A DNA stretch of 64,000 nucleotides. It comes from Alterileibacterium massiliense. GTDB taxonomy: Bacteria; Bacillota; Clostridia; Peptostreptococcales; Anaerovoracaceae. The stretch spans positions 1,007,289 to 1,071,288 of the forward strand of contig NZ_FNWE01000002.1 of NCBI RefSeq assembly GCF_900104645.1, read 5' to 3'. Numbering within the stretch: position 1 is the first letter of the stretch; each line of letters starts with the position of its first letter. Positions 52,660 to 59,516 of this stretch are shown here, in pieces. The translations under genes and the position numbers were made by a program. A model generated the notes under the pieces. The model was not told the origin of the DNA. It did not search any database and saw only the letters and a list, made by a program, of their open reading frames with translations.

Positions 52660-54177
52660 CTAAAATAAGTTTTCTATTATATCTCCCGCTACCATTCTTC
52701 GTTTTGAATTATCATCATTTCCATATTTAATTGCAGTTGCAGCATGAATCATTGTCCCATACAAGAGGCTGTTATTCATTGAATTATCCTGTGCTATGAG
52801 TGACGCAATAATTCCAGAAAGGACATCACCTGAGCCCGCTGTCGCTAAGCCTGAATTTCCCATAGAATTTAAGAAAAGTAGCTGTTCATCATTGATAAGC
52901 AGTGAAATAATTGATACATCTGATTTGAGCACCATGCTAACCTTATATTTTTCCGAGAATTTTTTTGTAAATCCAATCCTATTTTTTAAAATAACATCAG
53001 TTTTTTCCCCGCATAGCCTAGCCATCTCTCCTATATGAGGTGTGATAACGCATTTACATTTTCTATTAATAAATGGTCTCATATCTCTTGCGATAAGATT
53101 TAAAGCTCCTGCATCAATGACTGCATTCACATTTTTATGTAAGATATATTTTAAAATTTTTATTGAAGAATAATCTTCACTTAAGCCGGGGCCTATTAGA
53201 ACTACATCGACTAGTTCAAGAAATTCAGCTAGTTCAGATATGTAATTTTCATCTGTATATGGAACTGCAATCGCTTCCGGTACAGAAACATTTAAAAATC
53301 CTAAATACTTGGCAGGGCAAAATATCTTTACGAGGCCGCAGCCCGTCCTATATGCAGCCTTTGAAGCCAAAATCCCCGCTCCCATCATTCCAGCATCACC
53401 GATTATAATGCCTACTGTGCCATAGGTTCCCTTATGCGATTTTTCCTTTCTCGGCTCAAGTGCCATATCCTTTGAACCGTCGAAGAATTTTTCATCGCAG
53501 ACAAATAATTTTTCATTTATGTTATTATATGCTTTCTTATCAATCCCTATATCGATAACCCTTATATTTCCACAGTATTCCTTGCCATCTTCAAAAAACA
53601 TTCCCGTCTTATAGCTTGAAAAAGTAACTGTTATATCCGCCTTAAAAGCACCATTCATCTTCTGCCCTGTAGTTGCATTTAGACCTGAAGGAATATCAAT
53701 TGCAATTTTAAGGCCATTTTTTTCATTTATAAAATTAATAAATTTGACATAATTATCTCCAAGTCTTCTATTGAGCCCTATGCCAAAAATTCCATCTATT
53801 ATCACATCGTATTCAATCTTCAAATAATCATAATTTGAATTTATACCTTCTCCTGCAATATCAGCATCGGGATACATATTTCTAAGTATTCTTAGCTGGC
53901 TGATGCAACCTAAGGATGAATTGCCAAAATCTCCGAGGCAATAGATTTTAACATCATAACCATAGTGTATAAGCCACCTTGCAGTGCAAAGAGCATCTCC
54001 ACCATTATTCCCTGTCCCAGCTAATACTAAAATCCTAGTGCTTACATCCGGAAAAATCTCTTTGACAGTATTTACAACACCTTTAGCAGCATTTTCCATT
54101 AAAACTGCACTATTTACACCTTGATTAATAGTATATTCATCTATGTATTTCATGCCCTTTGCTGTTATTGCATACAT
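52660..54177 (-). CDS. nnr: Bifunctional NAD(P)HX epimerase/dehydratase (Nnr)
   Basis: Repairs hydrated NAD(P)H. The N-terminal ~210 residues form the YjeF_N epimerase (KYIDEYTINQGVNSAVLMENAA, LAGTGNNGGDALCTARWL). The C-terminal part is the ADP/ATP-dependent dehydratase of the ribokinase fold with GDAGMMGAGILASKAA, VLIGPGLSED, TPHIGEMARLCG and GNSGLATAGSGDVLSGIIA. I take ATG 54177, giving MYAITAKGMKYIDEYTI as in the family, with GGGGG upstream. The frame extends to 54225 without a binding site. No acpS or alr gene is adjacent. Confidence 0.93.
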   Translation of the reverse strand: MYAITAKGMKYIDEYTINQGVNSAVLMENAAKGVVNTVKEIFPDVSTRILVLAGTGNNGGDALCTARWLIHYGYDVKIYCLGDFGNSSLGCISQLRILRNMYPDADIAGEGINSNYDYLKIEYDVIIDGIFGIGLNRRLGDNYVKFINFINEKNGLKIAIDIPSGLNATTGQKMNGAFKADITVTFSSYKTGMFFEDGKEYCGNIRVIDIGIDKKAYNNINEKLFVCDEKFFDGSKDMALEPRKEKSHKGTYGTVGIIIGDAGMMGAGILASKAAYRTGCGLVKIFCPAKYLGFLNVSVPEAIAVPYTDENYISELAEFLELVDVVLIGPGLSEDYSSIKILKYILHKNVNAVIDAGALNLIARDMRPFINRKCKCVITPHIGEMARLCGEKTDVILKNRIGFTKKFSEKYKVSMVLKSDVSIISLLINDEQLLFLNSMGNSGLATAGSGDVLSGIIASLIAQDNSMNNSLLYGTMIHAATAIKYGNDDNSKRRMVAGDIIENLF

Positions 54178-54394
54178 ATTATCAAGCCCCCAAAAATAAT
54201 CCGTTAATTTCATATATTCTAGCATTTTAATATATAAAATTTCAAGTATGCTGGATTTTTTAGATTAAGTATATTGCTTAAAGTTTATTTGCATTGCATT
54301 ATATGTTTTTTATATGCTCATTATATATTTTATAGCTTGATTTTGCAATTTATTTAATATATAATGCACAAATAATAGATTGCAGAGGTGAATT

Positions 54395-54604
54395 ATGGAT
54401 AAGGTTAAGACTACAAACTTCAGTGTTCGCATGGATTCTGATATAAAAAAAGAAAGTGAATATGTATATGGCAGGCTTGGTATAAATCTAACCACTGCTA
54501 TAAATGTTTTTCTCAGGCAATCAATTCGTGCAGGAGGTTTCCCTTTTGATGTAAGAATTACTGAAACAAATGATAAAAAGCTTTTTAATAATTCTGATAA
54601 CTAG
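54395..54604 (+). CDS. RelB/DinJ-type antitoxin-like protein without a toxin
   Basis: A 69-residue protein whose VKTTNFSVRMDSDIKKESE is the ribbon-helix-helix strand and first helix of DinJ, followed by LGINLTTAINVFLRQSIRAGGFPFDV, the standard DinJ ending. AGAGGTG precedes the start. Instead of a YafQ-type toxin, the next gene 14 bases downstream is an amidase-fold membrane protein. It is either an orphan antitoxin or a regulator of that gene. Confidence 0.85.
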   Translation: MDKVKTTNFSVRMDSDIKKESEYVYGRLGINLTTAINVFLRQSIRAGGFPFDVRITETNDKKLFNNSDN

Positions 54605-54618
54605 AATTTGGGGAGTAA

Positions 54619-55695
54619 ATGATGGGTACATTAAAAAGAAAAAATAAGAAAAAAGGCATAATCTCAATCGCTGGAAATAAGCATAAAAAAAAGCATAGCG
54701 TTAAAAATAATACTAATAGTCATAACGCTTTAACAAAAAAGCAAAATGTAAGAAGAAAAAAGAGAGCAAATAATAGCTTTGCTAATATGCTTAAATTTTC
54801 ATCAAAAATTATAAGTATTCTAACAATTTTTTGCCTCATAACCGGCTTCATAATAAGAATAATACCAACCTCTCGCCTAACCCCAAAGGCTATTGCTAAT
54901 GCAAAAAATCAAAAAGGGATTATTTATTTAAATCCTGTTGCTGGTGGTAAAGACGATGGTAATGTTTATAAAGATAGAAAATCCAAAGATGACAATTTAG
55001 AAATAAGTTTAAAAATTAAAGACAAGCTTGAGAAAAAAAATTACAAGGTAGTAATTTCAAGAAATGATGATTCTCATGTAAAGAAAGCTGATAGAACCGA
55101 AGAAGCAAATAAGAAGAAATGCGACCTTATGGTTAGTATAGATAGAGACAAAAAAGATGATGATAAGGCAAGCGGAATAAATGCCTATGTGTCTACATCA
55201 AAGAATATTAAGTCCGAATATCTTGGTGCTTCAATAATAAATGAGCTAAATGGAGTATCAAATTATGCTTCTACCGGAGTTTTGCACCTTGGAAAATCTG
55301 AAGATTCAGATGAGAATTATATAGAAAATTCAAAAGCTAAGATGCCATCATGTATGCTACTATTAGGCTCTATTTCAAGTAAAGATGATAATGAAAAATT
55401 TGATAAATATATAGACGATTATGCTGAAGCAATTGCAAATGGAATAGATTCAGCATATTATAAGATTTGCTTAAGCGGAGAAACAATTAATCAAGAAGAT
55501 GTAAATAAGCTTTCCGAGAATGATTTTATTGAAGAAAAAAAATCTGGCGAAGATGAGGAAGATAAGAGCAATGAAGAAAATGAAGTAGTTCGTGATAGTG
55601 AGGAGAAAGAAGATAAAAAAGACCATGATAGCAATTATAATAATCCGAATAAGTATGAAGATGATGCTGATTCATATGGTGATTTAGCCGGATAA
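54619..55695 (+). CDS. Membrane-anchored Amidase_3-fold protein lacking catalytic residues
   Basis: A Lys/Asn-rich cytoplasmic N-terminus (1-~60) is followed by one hydrophobic helix (about 62-82), then a domain of ~190 residues and a strongly acidic tail. The domain follows the N-acetylmuramoyl-L-alanine amidase (Amidase_3) plan: GIIYLNPVAGGKDDG (normally DPGHGG), LEISLKIKDKLEKKNYKVVISRND (Glu kept), DRTEEANKKKCDLMVSIDRD (normally SIHAN) and MPSCMLLLGSIS (normally LVELGF). Both zinc His residues and the catalytic Glu are therefore replaced, so I expect no amidase activity. GGGGAG precedes the start. It may bind wall or another amidase; this is inference. Confidence 0.7.
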   Translation: MMGTLKRKNKKKGIISIAGNKHKKKHSVKNNTNSHNALTKKQNVRRKKRANNSFANMLKFSSKIISILTIFCLITGFIIRIIPTSRLTPKAIANAKNQKGIIYLNPVAGGKDDGNVYKDRKSKDDNLEISLKIKDKLEKKNYKVVISRNDDSHVKKADRTEEANKKKCDLMVSIDRDKKDDDKASGINAYVSTSKNIKSEYLGASIINELNGVSNYASTGVLHLGKSEDSDENYIENSKAKMPSCMLLLGSISSKDDNEKFDKYIDDYAEAIANGIDSAYYKICLSGETINQEDVNKLSENDFIEEKKSGEDEEDKSNEENEVVRDSEEKEDKKDHDSNYNNPNKYEDDADSYGDLAG

Positions 55696-55794
55696 CATCT
55701 TATATTATATTTGTATATCTACTATCTATATCTATTTCGAAATAAATGTCAAAATCAATCTAGAAAAAATTATATAAAATAAAAAATTAAAATA

Positions 55795-55826
55795 AAAAAT
55801 GCTTAAGCGATTGCTTAAGCATTTTA
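55795..55826. terminator. Bidirectional terminator near the cold shock gene
   Basis: AAAATGCTTAAGC - GATT - GCTTAAGCATTTT is a perfect hairpin with A/T runs on both sides. It lies between the convergent amidase-fold gene and the cold shock gene. Confidence 0.88.
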
Positions 55827-55860
55827 TTGTACAAGTCTGTCTTATTATAATCTATATTGA

Positions 55861-56073
55861 TTACTCAACAATCTGCACATCAACAGCTCTCTTCTTGTCG
55901 CTGTTCTTAGGGTCTTCTTCCTCTTGGAATGTGACCTTCTGACCTTCTTTTAATGTCTTAAAGCCATCAACCTGAATTGCTGAGAAATGTACAAAAATAT
56001 CTTCTCCGCTCTCATCGTTAGCTATAAAGCCATAGCCCTTGTCATTGCTGAACCATTTTACTGTACCGTTCAT
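55861..56073 (-). CDS. Cold shock protein (CspA family)
   Basis: A 70-residue single-stranded nucleic acid-binding protein. RNP1 is KGYGFIAN and RNP2 is DIFVHFSAI, both intact. It acts as an RNA chaperone; not all paralogues are cold-induced. AGGAGGTACC lies ahead of the start, and a near-consensus promoter lies at 56119-56147. Confidence 0.96.
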   Translation of the reverse strand: MNGTVKWFSNDKGYGFIANDESGEDIFVHFSAIQVDGFKTLKEGQKVTFQEEEDPKNSDKKRAVDVQIVE

Positions 56074-56118
56074 CAGGTACCTCCTAAAAAATCTATCTCT
56101 AGCTACACTTACAGGCTG

Positions 56119-56147
56119 ATTATATCGCCAAAGAATAGCAATGTCAA
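56119..56147 (-). promoter_or_regulatory. Promoter of the cold shock gene
   Basis: Minus strand TTGACA (56142-56147), a 17-base spacer and TATAAT (56119-56124): perfect consensus boxes. The -35 box lies just beyond the Rrf2 stop codon (56158). Confidence 0.85.
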
Positions 56148-56157
56148 ATCAATATTA

Positions 56158-56592
56158 TCACTCTATATCATTATCTATGTTTTCAATATTTTCATCGATA
56201 ATGTCTTTAAGACTTATCTTGCTCAAATAATCGCTTATGGTGCGGTCAAGCTCAATCCAAAGCGGTAATGTCATACAGCTTGTCGCCTTGTCACAATTGA
56301 CCCCCTTAGAGCCTATGCAAGTAACAGGTGATAAGCTACCCTCTGTTATTTCAAGAATCTCATTTATATTGTATTCTTCAGGACTTTTTACAAGCTTATA
56401 ACCACCATTCTTCCCTCTTCTACTTGTTATAAGTTTTCCCTTGTTTAACATTGCTACTACGATTTCAAGATATTTCATGGAAAGGCCCTGCCTTTCAGCA
56501 ATATCAACAAGCGGTATATATTCATCTTGGACATTTTGTGCAATGTCTATAAGCACCATGAGTGCATAGCGACCTTTTGTAGATACCATCAT
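56158..56592 (-). CDS. Rrf2 family transcriptional regulator (CymR/IscR-like)
   Basis: Winged-helix regulator of 144 residues. MVSTKGRYALMVLIDIA is the family N-terminus, with recognition helix YLEIVVAMLNKGKLI and the GGYKL wing. A cysteine triplet CIGSKGVNCDKATSC stands where IscR binds its Fe-S cluster. It is divergent from cysE with a palindromic operator between them, which points to control of cysteine supply (CymR-like) or of Fe-S state. The start at 56592 or 56589 has AGGAGGTG upstream; the GTG at 56604 overlaps that site. Confidence 0.9.
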   Translation of the reverse strand: MMVSTKGRYALMVLIDIAQNVQDEYIPLVDIAERQGLSMKYLEIVVAMLNKGKLITSRRGKNGGYKLVKSPEEYNINEILEITEGSLSPVTCIGSKGVNCDKATSCMTLPLWIELDRTISDYLSKISLKDIIDENIENIDNDIE

Positions 56593-56644
56593 CTTGGAAA
56601 GCACCTCCTAAATAGGTTTAATATCTGTTATTATCGGTTTTTTA

Positions 56645-56704
56645 TTGACTTTAATGATTATAATCTTATAATAAAAGTTAATTCCTATTATTTCAATAGG
56701 AATT
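56645..56704. promoter_or_regulatory. cysE promoter and palindromic operator shared with the Rrf2 gene
   Basis: Plus strand TTGACT (56645-56650), a 16-base spacer and TATAAT (56667-56672) form the cysE promoter. Directly downstream is a perfect inverted repeat AATTCCTATT - ATTTC - AATAGGAATT (56680-56704). The ATAGGAATT half resembles the ATnGGAATTT core reported for CymR sites. The repeat also covers the -35 box (TTGAAA) of a possible minus-strand promoter of the Rrf2 gene, allowing autoregulation. Confidence 0.75.
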
Positions 56705-56745
56705 ATTATATATTTAATAATACTATTTCGTCAATGGAGGCTAAT

Positions 56746-57303
56746 ATGAATTATACACCCGAAGAAATTGAATGGATTGAAGTGGTAAAGGAACGAGATC
56801 CTGCAATACATAGTGAGGAAGAAGCGTTCTTATATCCATGTTATGATGCGATTATGACCTACAGAAAAGCTCATGAATTATATGAACAGGGGCAATTTGT
56901 TCGTGCTAGAAGGCTATCTCTTGAGGCGGCAAGCAGAACGAATATTGAAATTCATCCGGGTGCAACCATTGGCAAGAGGTTTTTTATCGACCACGGTTTT
57001 GGAGTTGTAATTGGAGAAACTGCAATTATAGGTGACAATGTTACCCTTTTTCACGGTGTAACTCTCGGTGGTACTGGAAAAGATGCGGGAAAAAGGCACC
57101 CTACGGTGGGCAACAATGTTACAATATATGCTGAATCAATGATACTTGGCAATGTAACTATAGGAGATAATGTTATAATAGGAGCCGGTACCGTATCTCT
57201 TAAAGATATACCCGCGAATACCACTGTCGTCGGTGCTCCAGCTAGAATTGTAAAGATTAGGCATGAAGACGGACGAGAAGAAAAAGTAAATATCAAATTA
57301 TAG
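56746..57303 (+). CDS. cysE: Serine acetyltransferase CysE
   Basis: Acetylates serine to O-acetylserine, the sulfide acceptor in cysteine synthesis. The left-handed beta-helix repeats and the active-site region IDHGFGVVIGETAIIGDNVTLFHGVTLGGTG are intact; the C-terminal half has NNVTIYAESMILGNVTIGDNVIIGAG. At 185 residues it is the short type, with a reduced N-terminal helical domain. ATG 56746 has GGAGG upstream; the open frame further upstream lies in the divergent control region. No cysK is adjacent. Confidence 0.93.
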   Translation: MNYTPEEIEWIEVVKERDPAIHSEEEAFLYPCYDAIMTYRKAHELYEQGQFVRARRLSLEAASRTNIEIHPGATIGKRFFIDHGFGVVIGETAIIGDNVTLFHGVTLGGTGKDAGKRHPTVGNNVTIYAESMILGNVTIGDNVIIGAGTVSLKDIPANTTVVGAPARIVKIRHEDGREEKVNIKL

Positions 57304-57474
57304 TTTTAAATTGAATTATAAATATAATGATTCTATTTTGCATTTATAAAAATATAAGTATAAAAATTGAATTTCATATTTATAAAAATTTTTATTCGTA
57401 TTTAAAATTTATATTTTAAATTTTTTAATTTTTTAACTTTTTAATTTTTAATCATTTATTTAAAGGAGATAAAA

Positions 57475-58536
57475 ATGGATACAGTCGCTAAATCTGGATT
57501 TCGTTCCTTTCTAGAAAGAAAGGACATCATTTTCAGCTGGAAAAGATATGCAATTGATGCAATGAGTGCCATGGCTCAGGGTCTTTTCGCTTCCCTACTC
57601 ATAGGCACTATTATTTCTACTCTTGGCTCACAGCTACATATTGAAATTTTAAGTACAGTAGGAGCTTATGCAATGAAAGCAGCTGGACCTGCTATGGCTG
57701 TTTCGATAGGATATGCTCTTAACGCCCCAGCTCTAGTATTATTTACCTTGGCAGGAGTTGGTGTTGCTGCCAATGAATTTGGCGGTGCAGGAGGACCTCT
57801 TGCAGTATTAATAATTGCAATAGTTGCTACCGAGCTTGGTAAGGCTGTATCAAAAGAAACGAAAATTGATATACTTGTAACACCTTTTGTAACAATTCTA
57901 TCAGGAGTTGCCCTATCCGCTCTAATCGCACCTGCAATAGGAAATGCTGCATTTAGCGTAGGAAAAGCTATAATGTGGGCAACCGAGCTTCAGCCTCTAT
58001 TAATGGGAATCATTGTTTCCGTAATTGTTGGAATAGCCCTAACCCTACCTATTTCTTCTGCAGCTATATGTGCAGCTTTAAGTTTAACCGGACTTGCAGG
58101 TGGAGCTGCGGTAGCCGGTTGCTGTGCTAACATGGTTGGTTTTGCGGTAATGAGCTATAAAGAAAATAAAATTGGTGGTTTGATTTCTCAAGGTCTTGGA
58201 ACTTCAATGCTCCAAATGGGTAATATTGTAAGGAATCCTAAAATCTGGATTCCACCTATCATCGCTTCCGCAATAACAGGGCCTATCGCTACCTGCCTAT
58301 TTCATCTTGAGATGAATGGTGAACCTATAGCCTCAGGAATGGGAACCTGCGGTCTTGTTGGACCTATAGGAGTATGGACCGGCTGGCTAAAAACCGGAAC
58401 CGGCATAACAGGTTTTGATTGGCTTGGTCTGGTATTAATATCTATTGTTCTACCTGCAATAATTTCTTACCTAGTATGCTCATTTATGAGGAAAAAGAAT
58501 TGGATAAAGGAGAATGATCTAAAACTTGATTTATAA
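57475..58536 (+). CDS. PTS-IIC-like membrane protein (PF13303/PfoR type)
   Basis: Integral membrane protein of 353 residues with about nine to ten hydrophobic helices rich in Gly and Ala (GPAMAVSIGYALNAPALVLFTLAG, GMGTCGLVGPIGVWTGWL). The pattern fits the PTS_EIIC_2 family, which lacks the EIIA/EIIB domains of sugar PTS systems and whose substrate is unknown. No PTS partner gene is nearby. AAAGGAG precedes the start, and an intrinsic terminator follows at 58630-58656. Placement after cysE might suggest a sulfur or amino acid compound, but the 170-base gap argues for an independent unit. Confidence 0.85.
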   Translation: MDTVAKSGFRSFLERKDIIFSWKRYAIDAMSAMAQGLFASLLIGTIISTLGSQLHIEILSTVGAYAMKAAGPAMAVSIGYALNAPALVLFTLAGVGVAANEFGGAGGPLAVLIIAIVATELGKAVSKETKIDILVTPFVTILSGVALSALIAPAIGNAAFSVGKAIMWATELQPLLMGIIVSVIVGIALTLPISSAAICAALSLTGLAGGAAVAGCCANMVGFAVMSYKENKIGGLISQGLGTSMLQMGNIVRNPKIWIPPIIASAITGPIATCLFHLEMNGEPIASGMGTCGLVGPIGVWTGWLKTGTGITGFDWLGLVLISIVLPAIISYLVCSFMRKKNWIKENDLKLDL

Positions 58537-58629
58537 TATGCATTTGTAATGATTTTATAGATTCATAAAAATTAAATGCCTTTTAATTCATTATAGTTAT
58601 ACAAGACAATTTCATAGAAATAATAAACG

Positions 58630-58656
58630 AAAAGAGTCGCAATCGCGACTCTTTTT
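58630..58656. terminator. Bidirectional terminator between the PTS-IIC-like gene and DUF3793
   Basis: AAAAGAGTCGC - AATC - GCGACTCTTTTT forms a perfect GC-rich hairpin between two convergent genes. Confidence 0.92.
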
Positions 58657-58732
58657 CTAGATGTAATGTTGATTAAGGTAATGTGAAAAAAGGTAATGCT
58701 ATCATGGTAAATAGATAGTTGAAAGTTTGCAA

Positions 58733-59278
58733 CTAATTGACAAGTGCAATTATCGAAGCTCCGGCTTTCCACTTTGAATAACAAAATTTGGTGGATCTTC
58801 TAAAGGCATTAAACCTAATCTTAGCTCTTTCGACATCTCCATAAACCTTCCAGTAATCCGCATACTTGCATTTTTTAGCTTGATTTTCTATAAAGCCTTT
58901 AACATCTTCAGGTGGATAACCTAGAAATAATCCAATCTCATGCGGAAATTCACTTGAGTTATAAAGTCTTTCAATCAATCTATCAATGCAGGATTTGCAA
59001 TCATAAGATTTGTACCCATTAATAGATAAAATATCTATACTTTCAGGCTTGCTAATATCTTTTAAAAGCAGACTTGGTCTATATACATAAACGATTCCCT
59101 TTCCTTTAGAATATTTAAGAGCTGAAAACCTTATTTGAGTTTTATTAAATTTTAAATTTGCCCTTTCTACATCTTTCTCAAACTCATTTTTTGAAGTATA
59201 TGAGGCTGTAAAAATGCTTCCAGCTTTTATACCCCTTAGAGTTGGAGAACAATGAAGAATCATCTTGTCCTCTGACAT
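58733..59278 (-). CDS. DUF3793 family protein
   Basis: A 181-residue protein of unknown function. Conserved features are HCSPTLRGIKAGSIF near the N-terminus and SSEFPHEIGLFLGYPPEDVKGFIEN in the centre, with WKVYGD after it and Cys residues at KSCI and KKCK. The family is common in Clostridia and often sits near metal or heme genes. The start at ATG 59278 has GGGGAGG upstream; the frame reaches 59341 without signals. It has its own promoter overlapped by a 40-base palindrome, and lies downstream of the P-type ATPase gene. Confidence 0.85.
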   Translation of the reverse strand: MSEDKMILHCSPTLRGIKAGSIFTASYTSKNEFEKDVERANLKFNKTQIRFSALKYSKGKGIVYVYRPSLLLKDISKPESIDILSINGYKSYDCKSCIDRLIERLYNSSEFPHEIGLFLGYPPEDVKGFIENQAKKCKYADYWKVYGDVERAKIRFNAFRRSTKFCYSKWKAGASIIALVN

Positions 59279-59293
59279 TAACCTCCCCTCGTA

Positions 59294-59327
59294 TTTGAAG
59301 TTAGAGAACTCTAACCTAAGCTTCAAA
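59294..59327. repeat. Nested inverted repeats in the DUF3793 leader
   Basis: Outer arms TTTGAAG (59294-59300) and CTTCAAA (59321-59327) enclose GTTAGAG-AA-CTCTAAC (59300-59315). On the minus strand the segment reads TTAGGTTAG...CTAAC, and TTAGGTTAG equals one half of the DtxR/IdeR consensus. It could be a second operator or an mRNA hairpin in front of the ribosome binding site. Confidence 0.5.
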
Positions 59328-59352
59328 AAAATTGACCTCATTAGTTGCTATT

Positions 59353-59418
59353 AATACTGGTGAGATTAGTCTTAACTAACCTCACCAGTATTTTAATCTA
59401 GTCTAATTTAATTGTCAA
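59353..59418 (-). promoter_or_regulatory. DUF3793 promoter with overlapping 40-base palindromic operator
   Basis: Minus strand TTGACA (59413-59418), a 17-base spacer and TAAAAT (59390-59395) form a near-consensus promoter. An inverted repeat with 18-base arms (59353-59370 and 59375-59392, one mismatch, spacer CTTA) covers the end of the -10 box and the presumed start point. A repressor bound there would block transcription. The GGTTAG/CTAATC core suggests a DtxR-like metal regulator, which is inference. Confidence 0.7.
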
Positions 59419-59516
59419 GCTTTTTTTATTATATTTTTTTAAAAAATTAGGTTGCACTTTTTTATCTGTAGCTTAGTTATAAAGCTCAGTTTATAAAGAC
59501 CATTATATAAAACTTT

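Noticed and set aside
58572-58784. A 70-codon minus-strand frame
   Set aside because: It runs through an intrinsic terminator and the end of DUF3793, has no ribosome binding site and no recognisable protein features.
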